A DNA stretch of 64,000 bases, from positions 1-64,000 of the forward strand of contig NZ_SPJX01000645.1 in NCBI RefSeq assembly GCF_004458765.1, written 5' to 3'. The DNA comes from Microvirga pakistanensis (GTDB taxonomy: Bacteria > Pseudomonadota > Alphaproteobacteria > Rhizobiales > Beijerinckiaceae). A program made the position numbers and the translations under genes. Shown here one piece after another: positions 9,528 to 19,113 of this stretch. Within the stretch, counting starts at the first letter, position 1. Each line of letters opens with the position of its first letter. The notes below the pieces were generated by a model. The model was not told the origin of the DNA and searched no databases. It saw nothing but the letters and a program-made list of their open reading frames with translations.

Positions 9528-9551
9528 TGTATGGCAGCGCGTGCCCATACA
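9528..9551. promoter_or_regulatory. Candidate MocR operator in the divergent promoter
   Basis: A perfect inverted repeat TGTATGG-N10-CCATACA lies between the divergent regulator and transporter genes. A further similar half-site (TATACTGT, 9569-9576) lies 18 bases on, toward the transporter, and also contains a -10-like TATACT. MocR regulators often bind such repeated half-sites. Assignment is by position and symmetry. Confidence 0.55.
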
Positions 9552-9628
9552 GTTTCTAACAATTGTACTATACTGTCTCTGTTCGAGTCAGAAGTGGAAT
9601 CCTAGGATGCCTTAGAAAGAGGGGTTCC

Positions 9629-10489
9629 ATGGACCGAACAATGCGCGGGTGGGGCAGTGGCCTCGTGGGTGTCATCATCTTCAGCGGCTCGTTGCCGGCG
9701 ACGCGGGTCGCCGTCGGGGACTTCTCGCCCTTGTTTCTGACGTCGGCGCGCGCGGTGATCGCCGCGCTGCTTGGAGCAGCCTTCCTTGTTCTCCTTCGTC
9801 AGGCGAAGCCGGGGCGTAGGGATCTCGCCTCGCTTGCGATGGTCGCGCTCGGTGTTGTCGTTGGTTTCCCGCTGCTGACGGCGCTCGCGCTTCAGCACAT
9901 CACGTCGGCGCATTCCATCGTTTTCATTGGCCTCCTGCCGCTCGCGACCGCCATCTTCGGCGTCTTGCGCGGCGGCGAGCGGCCGAAATCTGTCTTCTGG
10001 CTGTTTTCGGGCTTCGGGGCGGCAACGGTTGCCGGATTTGCCCTTTTCAACAGTGGCTTAGGTTCTCTCACGGGCGATCTGCTGATGGTGGCCGCCGTCC
10101 TGCTTTGCGGTTTCGGCTATGCCGAGGGAGCTGCGCTCTCGCGAAGGGTCGGCGGCTGGCAGGTCATCTCTTGGGCCCTGCTCCTGTCGCTGCCCATGAT
10201 GGCCACAGTCGCGTTGGTCACGATGCCCGAATCCTGGAGCGGGATCGGTGCTCCGGCTTGGCTCGGGCTCGCCTATGTTTCGGTTTTCAGCATGTTGATC
10301 GGCTTCGTTTTCTGGTATCGCGGCCTCGCGCTCGGTGGCATCGCAGGCGTCGGGCAGCTGCAACTGCTTCAGCCGTTCTTCGGCTTGGCGCTGGCAGGCC
10401 TGCTGCTCCATGAGCCGGTAGCCTGGACGATGATCGCGGCGACAGGCCTTGTTGTTCTTTTCGTGGCTGGAGCCAAGCGGTTCGCCTGA
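9629..10489 (+). CDS. EamA-family (drug/metabolite) membrane transporter
   Basis: A 286-residue, highly hydrophobic protein with about ten transmembrane helices in two EamA repeats (first half MRGWGSGLVGVIIFSGSLPA, second half starting near GDLLMVAAVLLCGFGYAEG). Family members export amino acids or other metabolites. The start at 9629 follows AAGAGGGG at good spacing; an earlier ATG at 9563 lies in the operator region. Its divergent MocR partner suggests an amino-acid-like or PLP-linked substrate, but this cannot be defined. Confidence 0.85.
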   Translation: MDRTMRGWGSGLVGVIIFSGSLPATRVAVGDFSPLFLTSARAVIAALLGAAFLVLLRQAKPGRRDLASLAMVALGVVVGFPLLTALALQHITSAHSIVFIGLLPLATAIFGVLRGGERPKSVFWLFSGFGAATVAGFALFNSGLGSLTGDLLMVAAVLLCGFGYAEGAALSRRVGGWQVISWALLLSLPMMATVALVTMPESWSGIGAPAWLGLAYVSVFSMLIGFVFWYRGLALGGIAGVGQLQLLQPFFGLALAGLLLHEPVAWTMIAATGLVVLFVAGAKRFA

Positions 10490-10894
10490 AGTTCCTGCCG
10501 GACTGCAGGTCATCTTCTTTCTTGCCATCCGGTTGAGCGTGTGCCCGAGCTTGGCCATCGAACCGGGGCAGGCCCCTGCCAGAGCCGTTTGAGTCAAGGG
10601 ACAGCGCAGACGGTGTGCGCAAGTCGCGAGACTTCATCGAGGCAGGTAGCTGTCCTTGGACCCCTCTGCTGTGCCCTAGCTCGCTCACGGCACAGCCGCC
10701 CATCGGCATGCCCACAAGCCCCATGTCGTCTGACGACGCGAGTGGCTCACCCAAATATCAAACTGGCTGAAAACCGTAGAACGATCGTCTGAGCCTTTTG
10801 ACGCTTGACACCGCATCCCGCTTTGCCCAGTCTATCCTGGCAGACGTCATACAACTACAATCCAGAGACACCGGTCAGCAAATGGGAGACCAGC
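10490..10894. other. Intergenic region upstream of the polyamine-type ABC operon
   Basis: About 400 bases. Presumably carries the promoter for the following operon; no convincing -35/-10 pair or gene was identified. A CTCAGACGA sequence (minus strand, about 10785-10793) is one mismatch from the island operator core described elsewhere, but stands alone. Confidence 0.35.
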
Positions 10895-11911
10895 ATGCGT
10901 GTATCACCGATCCTCATCGCTCTTGCGATCGCAACCGCAGGCAGCACCGCTAACGGTGCTGAGTTGCTGGTCGCTACGGGTGGGGGCATCATTGCCCACG
11001 CAGAGCGTGAAGCGCTATTCAGTCCGGCCGAGAAGGAGCTCGGCATCAAGATCAAGGAAACGACGATTGACGGATTGCAGGACGTACGAGTCCAAGTGCA
11101 AAGCAACTCCGTGACCTGGGACATCTCACAGATGTCTCTCGAAGAATGCATGATGGCCTCCAAGGAAGGTCTTCTAGAGAAAATCGACACATCGATTGTG
11201 TCGACTGAAGGATTCGACAAGAATGTCGTGACCGAATATTGTATCCCGGCCTATTATTACTCGACAGTGATCGCCTCCGCCTCAAACCTGAAGCAGGCGA
11301 AGAGCTGGGCCGACTTCTTCGATGCTGAGAACTTCCCGGGTGACCGATCGATCTACAACTCCCCTCGGTATAATCTCGAAGCTGCCCTTCTTGCGGACGG
11401 CGTTCCCGCCGACAAGCTCTATCCCCTCGATCTCGACCGGGCATTTCGCAAGCTGGAGGCTCTCAAGCCGCACATCACGGTGTGGTGGCAGTCAGGCGCC
11501 CAGTCGGCTCAGCTTCTGAAGGATGGCGAGGTTGACTACATCGGCATGTGGAATGGTCGCGCTGCTGCCGCGATCAAGGATGGCGCAAAGGCCACGTTCA
11601 CATTCAACCAGGCGATTCTGAGCGCGGATTGCTTCGTCATTCTGAAAGGTGCCCCGAACAAGGAGCTCGCTCAGAAAGCTCTCGCCATTTTCTTCGCGCC
11701 AGGTCCTCAGGCTCACCTTCCGCTCTATGTCGATTACGGTCCGGCCAACGCAAAGGCCTTCAGCGTCGCCGGCGTCCTCTCCGATGCGGACAAGGCGCGT
11801 GTGAATACGTCCCCCGAGAACAAGAAGACCCAGGTTGTCCAGAGTGAGGCTTGGTGGGGCGAGCACGGGCAAGAGGCGGTAGAGCGTTGGGAGAACTTCC
11901 GCCAGCGGTAA
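10895..11911 (+). CDS. Polyamine-type ABC transporter periplasmic binding protein
   Basis: A 338-residue exported protein with a clear signal peptide (MRVSPILIALAIATAGSTANG) followed by the start of the mature domain (AELLVATGGGIIAHAEREAL). It belongs to the PotD/spermidine-putrescine group of binding proteins, with ligand-pocket features such as YNSPRYNLEAAL and the C-terminal SEAWWGEHGQEAVERW. The start at 10895 is preceded by GGGAG; earlier ATGs would add a non-signal extension. First gene of a five- or six-gene operon. Polyamine or a related amino compound is the inferred ligand. Confidence 0.88.
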   Translation: MRVSPILIALAIATAGSTANGAELLVATGGGIIAHAEREALFSPAEKELGIKIKETTIDGLQDVRVQVQSNSVTWDISQMSLEECMMASKEGLLEKIDTSIVSTEGFDKNVVTEYCIPAYYYSTVIASASNLKQAKSWADFFDAENFPGDRSIYNSPRYNLEAALLADGVPADKLYPLDLDRAFRKLEALKPHITVWWQSGAQSAQLLKDGEVDYIGMWNGRAAAAIKDGAKATFTFNQAILSADCFVILKGAPNKELAQKALAIFFAPGPQAHLPLYVDYGPANAKAFSVAGVLSDADKARVNTSPENKKTQVVQSEAWWGEHGQEAVERWENFRQR

Positions 11912-11975
11912 GTCCAGAGGCTGCAAAAGCGGCCTCTCCACCTTCCTCCCTCGTTGAAAGGACTCGCTGCGCACA

Positions 11976-13055
11976 ATGCCGTCTTCCATTGAAATTTCTG
12001 ATCTAACGAAGCGCTATGGCCAGTTCGTGTCGCTGGACAACGTCTCCCTTAGCGTCAGCGCGGGCGAGTTCTTGACGCTCCTGGGACCCTCCGGCTCGGG
12101 AAAAACAACGCTGCTCATGAGCATTGCGGGTTTCACCCGACCGGATGCCGGAAGTATCCGCATCGACAATAAAGAAATCGTGGCGCTCCCCCCGCACAAG
12201 CGGAACATCGGCATGGTCTTCCAAAACTATGCTCTGTTCCCCCACATGACGGTCGCCGAAAACGTTGGATACCCGCTGAAGCTGCGCGGCGTCGGCAAAG
12301 CAGAGCGGGATCAACGCATTACGGCTGCGCTCGCGGCCGTTCAGATGGACAGGTTCGCCTCGCGAAACGTTGCTCAGCTCTCGGGTGGTCAGCGGCAGCG
12401 CGTAGCCGTCGCCCGCGCCATCGTATTCGAGCCGAACATCATTCTCATGGATGAGCCCCTGTCTGCACTCGACAAGAAGCTGAGGGAGGAGATGCAGGTC
12501 GAGCTGAAGCACCTGCAGGTGCGCCTCGGAAGGACGGTGGTCTACGTCACGCACGACCAGAAAGAGGCGCTGACGATGTCGGACCGTATTGCTGTAATGC
12601 GTGCGGGCAAGATAGAGCAGATCGCCACGCCCAAGGATATCTACGAGGCTCCCGCCTCCAAGTTCGTGGCGGATTTCATCGGTGACTCCGACTTTGTTCC
12701 GGCATCCGTCGTGCTCTCCACCGGCGACCATGCGCTTGCGCGAAACTTTCTTCAAGCAAAGTTGGGGAGCCTTCGCGACCCGATCTTCGTTCTTAGGCCC
12801 GAAAAGATCGAGATCGACACAGGAGCCGATGTGAGCCATGGCGCTCTCAGGCTATCGGGAACTGTGCAGGAGGTCTTGTACCAGGGCAACGCCCTGGTGG
12901 CCTATATCGCGCTCGAAAGCGGTCAAGTTATCCGGCTGCAGCGTGGCACTCGCACCAGCATCATGGAGTCTTTCCCTCAGGCGGGAAGCCCGGTCAGGAT
13001 CCTGGTCCACGAGAAGGATATCTGCATCGTCGAGCAGGAGGAACTCGCGCGATGA
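11976..13055 (+). CDS. Polyamine-type ABC transporter ATP-binding protein
   Basis: A 359-residue PotA-like ATPase. Walker A GPSGSGKTT, Q-loop FQNYALFPHMTV, signature LSGGQRQRVAVARAI and Walker B IILMDEPLSALDKKLREEM are complete. A C-terminal TOBE regulatory domain follows from about residue 280 (LRLSGTVQEVLYQGNALVAY). It powers the two permeases that follow, and its stop overlaps the first permease start by four bases (ATGA). Confidence 0.92.
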   Translation: MPSSIEISDLTKRYGQFVSLDNVSLSVSAGEFLTLLGPSGSGKTTLLMSIAGFTRPDAGSIRIDNKEIVALPPHKRNIGMVFQNYALFPHMTVAENVGYPLKLRGVGKAERDQRITAALAAVQMDRFASRNVAQLSGGQRQRVAVARAIVFEPNIILMDEPLSALDKKLREEMQVELKHLQVRLGRTVVYVTHDQKEALTMSDRIAVMRAGKIEQIATPKDIYEAPASKFVADFIGDSDFVPASVVLSTGDHALARNFLQAKLGSLRDPIFVLRPEKIEIDTGADVSHGALRLSGTVQEVLYQGNALVAYIALESGQVIRLQRGTRTSIMESFPQAGSPVRILVHEKDICIVEQEELAR

Positions 13056-13909
13056 CGGCCGGTGTCAACAGTGCAATTCTCGCGAGTGTCGATGCTTCGG
13101 AGAAGCGTCAGTCTCACCTGCTGCTGTTTCCCGCGATTGCCGTCGTAAGCCTTGCGATTGCGCCGTTTCTCTGGCTCGGGGCTCTGTCGTTCGTGGCCGA
13201 CGGCCAGATCTCCCTTGAGCATTATGCCCGAATGCTCGCGAATCCGAGCTATATCACCACATTCGTAACAACCCTTCAGATGAGCGCTGTTGTTACCGCC
13301 TTCGTGGTGCTTCTCGGATTTCCGGCAGCTTACGCGATTTCATTGCTTCCGCACCGACTAGCGACAGCGGCTCTCACGCTGGTGGCAATTCCGTTCTGGA
13401 CCTCGCTTCTGGTTCGCACCTATGCCTGGATGGTTCTGCTGCAGCGAAATGGCCTGATCAATACCTGGGCCATCGAGCTTGGTCTCGTCGAGCGGCCGAT
13501 GCGGCTGGCCAACAGCTTTCTTGGAACGTCCATCGGTATGATCCATATCATGCTGCCGCTCTTCATTTTCACACTCTACGGAACGGTCAAGGCGATTGAC
13601 CGCACGCTCCTTCGGGCGGCCGCGAACCTCGGCGCATCGCCGATCCGGACCTTCATGACCGTCTTCTTGCCGTTATCGCTGCCGGGCGTCGTCACCGGCG
13701 CGATGCTGACCTTCATCATCTGTCTCGGCTTCTACGTGACCCCACAGTTGCTGGGCGGCGGCAACGTCACGACGATTCCGATGCGCGTACAGCAGAATAT
13801 CCTGATCTATAGCGACTGGGGAGCTGCGAGCGCGTTGGGTGTCGTGCTGATCGTTATCGTCGCGCTCGTGATGCTGACGTTGAGAGCTGTCGTCGGAAAA
13901 CGGGGGTAG
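13052..13909 (+). CDS. Polyamine-type ABC transporter permease 1
   Basis: A 285-residue inner-membrane protein of the PotB/PotH type with about six transmembrane helices. The EAA-type loop that contacts the ATPase is seen in LLRAAANLGASPIRTFMTVF. It overlaps the ATPase gene and is followed two bases later by the second permease, so all are cotranscribed. Confidence 0.9.
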   Translation: MTAGVNSAILASVDASEKRQSHLLLFPAIAVVSLAIAPFLWLGALSFVADGQISLEHYARMLANPSYITTFVTTLQMSAVVTAFVVLLGFPAAYAISLLPHRLATAALTLVAIPFWTSLLVRTYAWMVLLQRNGLINTWAIELGLVERPMRLANSFLGTSIGMIHIMLPLFIFTLYGTVKAIDRTLLRAAANLGASPIRTFMTVFLPLSLPGVVTGAMLTFIICLGFYVTPQLLGGGNVTTIPMRVQQNILIYSDWGAASALGVVLIVIVALVMLTLRAVVGKRG

Positions 13910-13911
13910 AC

Positions 13912-14712
13912 GTGAGCGAGACCGAATTCATTCCCACAACTCGGCGGATCTGGCTGTTCGTTCTGCTCGGCCTGATCTTGGTTTTTCTATTCATTCCGGT
14001 TTTGATTGTCGTCCCTATGAGCTTCTCGGCGTCAAACTATCTGCAGTTTCCGCCATCCGAACTGTCGCTGAGGTGGTATAGCAGCTTCTTCAACTCTACG
14101 GAGTGGATGTCCGCGACACGAACCTCCATGATCGCTGCAATCGGAACGACGATCCTGGCCACTCCGGTCGGCGTAGCGGCGGCAGTCTCTCTGCGTAATC
14201 GGACAGGGATGTCTGCCGGAATGACCTACGGCTACCTGTTGTCCACGCAGATCGTTCCCGTCATCCTGATTGGCATCGGGATCTTCTTTGTCTACTCCAA
14301 GATCGGAATTGTGAATTCCCTTCTCGGTATCATCCTTGCTCACTCGACGCTTGCCGTTCCATTCGTCGTGGCCACATGTCTCTCTGGACTTCGGCAGTTC
14401 GACAGAACGCAGGAACAGGCCGCGCAGAACCTCGGTGCTCATCCTTTTCGTGCCTTCTGGGACATTACGCTTCCGCAGATTCGGATTCCGGTTGCCGCCG
14501 GCGCTCTCTTCGCGTTCATCACTTCCCTCGACGAGGTCGTCATAGGGTTGTTTATCTCCGGCGGTGACAACACAGTTCTGACCAAGCGGATGTTCATGCA
14601 ATTGCGAGACCAACTTGATCCGACGATCGCGGCCATTTCCTCGCTTCTGATTGCTATGAGCCTCGTTGCCGTCGGGTTCTTCCTTCTGTCACAGCGCGGG
14701 GAAAAACCCTAG
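13912..14712 (+). CDS. Polyamine-type ABC transporter permease 2
   Basis: A 266-residue PotC/PotI-type permease with about six transmembrane helices and the coupling loop EQAAQNLGAHPFRAFWDITL. It starts with GTG two bases after the stop of permease 1. It pairs with that protein to form the translocation pore. Confidence 0.9.
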   Translation: MSETEFIPTTRRIWLFVLLGLILVFLFIPVLIVVPMSFSASNYLQFPPSELSLRWYSSFFNSTEWMSATRTSMIAAIGTTILATPVGVAAAVSLRNRTGMSAGMTYGYLLSTQIVPVILIGIGIFFVYSKIGIVNSLLGIILAHSTLAVPFVVATCLSGLRQFDRTQEQAAQNLGAHPFRAFWDITLPQIRIPVAAGALFAFITSLDEVVIGLFISGGDNTVLTKRMFMQLRDQLDPTIAAISSLLIAMSLVAVGFFLLSQRGEKP

Positions 14713-14770
14713 GGACCGGATGATCTCCGTAGCACGTACCGGCTCCCACTTATGCATTGAAAGTACTCTC

Positions 14771-16063
14771 ATGTCCGTTCTCGCTGCTGATATGCGTACC
14801 ACTTCCTACTGGCTGGATGGAATCCCTGAGGAGCCGTTACTCCAGGGCGAAACGCCGAACCGTGTGGACGTGGCAATCGTCGGGGCGGGCTATACAGGTC
14901 TGAGTGCCGCTCTCGAACTGGCCCGATCCGGACGTTCCGTAGCGGTCTTCGACTCCGAGCGTCCCGGTTATGGATGCAGCACACGGAACGGCGGCCAGGT
15001 ATCGCCTCATATGAAGCCAAGCATGGTCGCTCTCGCGCGCCGGGCCGGCGACAAGAAAGCATTCGCCGTCCGCAAGACCGGCTACGATGCCTATGAGTAC
15101 CTAGGCGAATTCATCCGCGCGGAGGGGCTTGAGTGCGACTTCGAAAGGTCCGGGCATTTCCTCGGCGCGCACACACCGGGAGCATACGAGGCGATCGCTC
15201 GCAGCGAACCTGAGGACGTTCGTCAGTTCGGCTACGAAGCCTACGCGATCCCACGGTCGGATCAGCACTCTGAGGTTGGGACTGACGCCTTCTTTGGCGG
15301 AGTCGTCTATCCGCAATGGGCGAAGATCGACCCAGCACGGTATCATCATGGCCTCCTGACAAGAGCGAACGATGCCGGCGCTCTCGTTTTCGGAAACAGC
15401 CATGTCGAATCCATTCAAAGGGACGGTAAGGGCTTCCATCTGCGGATCGGATCGGCGCAAGTCCACGCGCGCGACGTTCTGGTCGCGACAAACGGCTATA
15501 CCGGGCCTTCAACCCCCTGGATGCGCAGACGAGTCATCCCAATCGGGAGCTTCATCATCGCCACGGAACCGCAGCCCGAGTCGCTGATCCGTCGATTGTC
15601 GCCAAAGGATCGAATGATCTCTGAGACCCGCAAGGTCGTCTATTACTATCGTGCGTCGCCGGATCGCCGGCGGATCCTTTTCGGAGGCCGCGTTTCCATC
15701 GGCGACGCGACGAGCGAGTATAGCGCTCCCCGTCTGCACGCCGCGATGACGCGCGTATTTCCTGAGCTTTCCGGGGCAAAAGTGAGCCACTGCTGGTACG
15801 GTTTTGTCGCCTATACCTTCGATGAGCTTCCTCACATTGGATCACATGACGACGTCCATTATGCAATGGGGTACTGCGGCACCGGCATCGCGATGGCCAC
15901 CTATCTTGGCATGAAATCGGCGTTGAAGATCCTTGGAAGGCCGCAAGGAGCAACGGCACTGGATGATCTGCCGTTTCAAACCCGGCCAGGCTACTTCGGA
16001 AAACCCTGGTTCCTGGCTCCCTCCATCCTCTACTACAAGATGCGTGACGCCATGATGCGATGA
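14771..16063 (+). CDS. FAD-dependent amine oxidase-like oxidoreductase
   Basis: A 430-residue protein of the DAO/PuuB class. It has the dinucleotide-binding motif VAIVGAGYTGLSAALELARS at about residue 34, then the FAD-contact motif STRNGGQVSP typical of gamma-glutamylputrescine oxidase relatives. A C-terminal HSxWYG-like segment (SHCWYGFVAYTFDELPHIG) and GYCGTGIAMATYLG complete the family pattern. It follows the importer operon by about 60 bases, so it probably oxidises the imported amine. The start at 14771 was chosen as the first ATG past the upstream permease that gives a normal N-terminus; 14792 is also possible. Confidence 0.85.
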   Translation: MSVLAADMRTTSYWLDGIPEEPLLQGETPNRVDVAIVGAGYTGLSAALELARSGRSVAVFDSERPGYGCSTRNGGQVSPHMKPSMVALARRAGDKKAFAVRKTGYDAYEYLGEFIRAEGLECDFERSGHFLGAHTPGAYEAIARSEPEDVRQFGYEAYAIPRSDQHSEVGTDAFFGGVVYPQWAKIDPARYHHGLLTRANDAGALVFGNSHVESIQRDGKGFHLRIGSAQVHARDVLVATNGYTGPSTPWMRRRVIPIGSFIIATEPQPESLIRRLSPKDRMISETRKVVYYYRASPDRRRILFGGRVSIGDATSEYSAPRLHAAMTRVFPELSGAKVSHCWYGFVAYTFDELPHIGSHDDVHYAMGYCGTGIAMATYLGMKSALKILGRPQGATALDDLPFQTRPGYFGKPWFLAPSILYYKMRDAMMR

Positions 16064-16169
16064 ATGGCCCAAGGAACGAGAAGCTGCCCGGCTCCGCATG
16101 CTTGGCAGGTCACAGGTCGCAACTCGCAAGTCTCAACGGCAAATCGTTGAGCTCAGGAAAGGCATTTCG

Positions 16170-16529
16170 ATGTTCCCAAGTCTCAACGGACCCGAGCTGT
16201 TAGCCCGTGATCTTGGAGATTTCAGCCCCAAGCCCACGACGGTCACGCCGGGACAGGTTGAGGCGAGCGCACTTCTCTGGCGTTCAGCCGACGGTCAGGT
16301 GTCGATGGGACTATGGGAGTGCACCGAAGGGCGATTCACCGCACGCAGGGACGAGGGAAACGAGATCTGCCATATTCTGCGCGGGCGGGTGACCCTCATC
16401 CATCCTGATAGTCGTGAGACGGATCATGGTCCCGGAGACCTATTTGTCCTGCCACAGGGATGGGTAGGGTCTTGGGTGATCCACGAGAGGACACGTAAGA
16501 TTTATACGTTCCAAACCGTCACCGCTTGA
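16170..16529 (+). CDS. Small cupin-domain protein
   Basis: A 119-residue single cupin of the type often placed after amine/aldehyde oxidation genes (EutQ-like cupin_3). The two motifs are visible as GRFTARRDEGNEICHILRGR and HGPGDLFVLPQGWVGSWVI. The start at 16170 has AGGAAAGG upstream; the 24 codons before it lack features. Likely part of the amine operon; a small-molecule sensor, isomerase or stabiliser role is possible but not shown. Confidence 0.75.
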   Translation: MFPSLNGPELLARDLGDFSPKPTTVTPGQVEASALLWRSADGQVSMGLWECTEGRFTARRDEGNEICHILRGRVTLIHPDSRETDHGPGDLFVLPQGWVGSWVIHERTRKIYTFQTVTA

Positions 16530-17267
16530 TACGAGGGCCTTTTGCGGCGCGATCCGCAAGGCCGATTGGCGTCACGATCATGCGACATGACCGTCGCGAC
16601 GATTGATCCTCCAGCACTGAATACGACAGGAGGGCGGTCGATCTCCCAAGAGGAACGGCCGAAACAGTCGTAGATTCATAGCAGAAGGAAAAGGCCGTCC
16701 TGCGTGCATTGTGGTGCTCGGCACGACCGGCTCGTGCCAAGCTCCTGGGTGACATGCTTTCTCTCCTTGCAAAACAGGGCCCGCAGTTGCAATCGACGTG
16801 CATATCGTAAGAGCGGTCTGCCCAGCGACCGCTCCCCATCGTCCGAAGGCAGTCGCGTCTTCTTTCGAGACGCAACGCATCCGAACGTACCTGCATAAGA
16901 AATCGAATCCGCATCAAGCGCTCCCATGAACGGATGCCCTGATACCTCTGCACCATCATGAAAGCTGCGCGTGTTCGAATAATACACAGGATGTGTCTCA
17001 GACTCACGATTGACAGAAGACCGCGCATATCGTCTGCTGTCAGTTGTCAGATGACATATTCGGTCTGTAAGCACGAGGGCTCCTCATGATCACCGATCTT
17101 CGTCTTTCGCACTGTGCAGCCTCCCACGTGCACTATCCGTTCAGGTGTCTCGTTGCGTGGCATTCCTCCTGCAGGCTGGGAAGCAAGGCGTCGGTCACTC
17201 ACCCGACCGATGCGGATCGAGGTGCCCATTACGAACAGCGTCCGGACATGGAGGGGGGATTCTGAGC
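16530..17267. other. Intergenic region upstream of the carbohydrate island
   Basis: About 740 bases with no supported gene on either strand. It contains an imperfect hairpin just after the cupin (GGCCTT-TT-GCGG / CCGCAAGGCC, 16543-16570) and the operator-like TGTCAGATGACA at 17045-17056. It marks the border between the amine operon and the sugar island. Confidence 0.55.
17045..17056. promoter_or_regulatory. Candidate GntR operator O1, upstream of the kinase/Rbs-type operon
   Basis: TGTCAGATGACA is a 5-bp perfect inverted repeat (TGTCA-GA-TGACA). It holds GTCAGATGA, one mismatch from the core RTCAGACRW shared by seven other intergenic sites in this island. It lies about 210 bases before the first gene of the operon. 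Confidence 0.5.
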
Positions 17268-18251
17268 ATGGAGCTACCTGCGCTTAGAAAGCGTGAGATC
17301 TGCGTCATCGGCAACCTAAACGTCGATCTGTTGATCCGCGGGATGACATCCCTGCCCGAGTGGGGCCGTGAGGTTGTCGGAACCAGCCATCACGCCTTTC
17401 CGTCCGGGCAAGCCGGGTATCTCGCACTTGGTCTTGCGGCGTTGGAAGTGCCGGTGTCGGTGGTTGGGGTGGTCGGAGACGACGAAGCGGGCACCGGGAT
17501 TGTTCGTGCATTGACCGACGCCCATGTGGATGCGACTGGAATCTCCAAGCTGAATGGGGAGCAGACGGGTCTGACGATTGCTCTCGTCAGGCCTGACGGT
17601 GAGCGCGCCTTCGTGTCGAACATCGGCTGCTCTGGATCTTTTTCTCCTGAGTTGGTGCAGCGGTCGGCTCATGTGATCGCCAGGGCCGGGCTCGTCGCCG
17701 TCGTTGGACTGTTCATGATCCCGAACCTCCCGATCACCCGTGTCCGCGAACTCTTTGCACAATGTCGACGTCGCGGCCAGCAAACCATGCTCGATACCGG
17801 GTGGGACCCCAAGGATTGGGGATCCCAAACACTTGACGATGTAAAAGCTCTTCTCTCCGAGGTGGATCTCTTCCTTCCCAACCTCGATGAGGCTCAGGCG
17901 ATCACCGGCGAACACGATCCTGACGCTGCGCTGCGCGCCTTGTCGTCTCTCTGCGCCGGTTCCGTTATCATCAAATGCGGATCTGAAGGGAGTATTGCTC
18001 AACACGACGATGCAATCCTGAGACATCCGGCGTACGCCGTCACAGTGATTGACGCGGTCGGGGCAGGGGACTCGTTCGATGCAGGTCTCCTGGCAGCTCT
18101 TGCTGATGGCGGGACAATGGACGGGGCGATCCGACGTGCCCATGCATTCGCGGCTCTTTATGTTTCGAGAGAGTCCAACCGTTACGCCTGCCGAGCTGAG
18201 GTCGATACGTTTCTCGCAGACCAGCATCGTTCATTCGTGGAATCGGAGTAG
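17268..18251 (+). CDS. PfkB-family carbohydrate kinase
   Basis: A 327-residue ribokinase-like sugar or nucleoside kinase. The N-terminal substrate-binding motif is seen in ICVIGNLNVDLLIRGM, with HAFPSGQAGYLALGLAAL as the first PfkB signature, and the catalytic motif VIDAVGAGDSFDAGLLAAL near the C-terminus holds the base Asp. GGAGGGGGG lies upstream of the ATG at 17268; the longer frame starting at 17145 has no such signal. It heads an operon with an amidohydrolase, a YjbQ protein and an Rbs-type importer, so it probably phosphorylates the imported sugar or its product. Specificity is unknown. Confidence 0.88.
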   Translation: MELPALRKREICVIGNLNVDLLIRGMTSLPEWGREVVGTSHHAFPSGQAGYLALGLAALEVPVSVVGVVGDDEAGTGIVRALTDAHVDATGISKLNGEQTGLTIALVRPDGERAFVSNIGCSGSFSPELVQRSAHVIARAGLVAVVGLFMIPNLPITRVRELFAQCRRRGQQTMLDTGWDPKDWGSQTLDDVKALLSEVDLFLPNLDEAQAITGEHDPDAALRALSSLCAGSVIIKCGSEGSIAQHDDAILRHPAYAVTVIDAVGAGDSFDAGLLAALADGGTMDGAIRRAHAFAALYVSRESNRYACRAEVDTFLADQHRSFVESE

Positions 18252-18255
18252 AGGA

Positions 18256-19113
18256 ATGACAGTCATTGATTTCCGCACATATCCTGTGCAGGTGAGGGAG
18301 CTGTACGAGCAGTCTCCCGGACTACGTGAGCCAGTCCGCAATATATTCGGATTCTATTGTTCGGCGCAGCCACTCTCTACTTTGATAAGGCAGCTTGATG
18401 AGGCGGGTGTCGACAAAGCTGTCCTTTCGACACTCGACTGCACAACGGCCCACGGCGCATCTGTCATACCCAACGAAAACATCGCGCGACTTGTCAGGAC
18501 ATCGGACCGCCTCATCGGCTTTGGATCGGTGGACCCGTCTGATTCCAACGCTTCGTCTGAACTCCGGGACGTAGTCAGGCAGTTCGACCTGAAGGGCCTC
18601 AATCTCGATCCTGCCCTTCAGCGTTTCTCCGTGAGGGACGAGAAAGTCTTTCCTGTTTACGCGGCAGCCGAGGATCTCGGCATTCCTGTCACGTTCCAAA
18701 TGGGGCTAAACTGGGCGCCGCTGGCCCGCACGGGAGACGCTCGCCCGATAGACATCGAGGTCGTGGCGGACACCTTCCCCACGCTGCCAATCCTGATTGC
18801 TCACTGCGGTTGGCCCTGGGTGTATGAGGCGCTCGCCTTGGCCATCAAGTATCCAAATGTGCACCTCGACACCGCGGTACTCTACGGGGGGCGCCCGGAG
18901 TCAACTGTCAGAACGGTATTTGCCGAGCAGATCGGGCTCGACGTCGTTGAATCAAGCCTGAGGGAGAAGGTGATCTTCGCATCGGATTATCCGCGCGTGG
19001 ATCCCAAGCGCGTCGTTCGCGCCGTGAAGATGCTGGGTTTGAGACCCGTGACGGAGAAGAAGATCCTCGGCGGAAATGCTGCTTCCCTGCTGAACTGGAA
19101 AGGCAAGCCATGA
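18256..19113 (+). CDS. Amidohydrolase_2-type TIM-barrel hydrolase, altered metal motif
   Basis: A 285-residue protein of the amidohydrolase-related TIM-barrel family. The C-terminal half matches well: ILIAHCGWPWVYEALALA carries a barrel His, and VIFASDYPRVDP carries the conserved Asp. The N-terminal HxH metal motif is missing; the strand reads VIDFRTYP, with Phe and Thr where the two His usually stand. Related proteins with IDFRxRP-type N-termini exist, so this is likely a subfamily, perhaps with no or one metal. It starts five bases after the kinase stop and overlaps yjbQ by four. A lactonase, hydrolase or decarboxylase role on a sugar intermediate is conjecture. Confidence 0.8.
   Translation: MTVIDFRTYPVQVRELYEQSPGLREPVRNIFGFYCSAQPLSTLIRQLDEAGVDKAVLSTLDCTTAHGASVIPNENIARLVRTSDRLIGFGSVDPSDSNASSELRDVVRQFDLKGLNLDPALQRFSVRDEKVFPVYAAAEDLGIPVTFQMGLNWAPLARTGDARPIDIEVVADTFPTLPILIAHCGWPWVYEALALAIKYPNVHLDTAVLYGGRPESTVRTVFAEQIGLDVVESSLREKVIFASDYPRVDPKRVVRAVKMLGLRPVTEKKILGGNAASLLNWKGKP

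Noticed and set aside
10785..10793. Ninth copy of the island operator upstream of the polyamine-type operon
   Set aside because: One mismatch to the core, no symmetry and outside the sugar island; a chance match of this length is likely.
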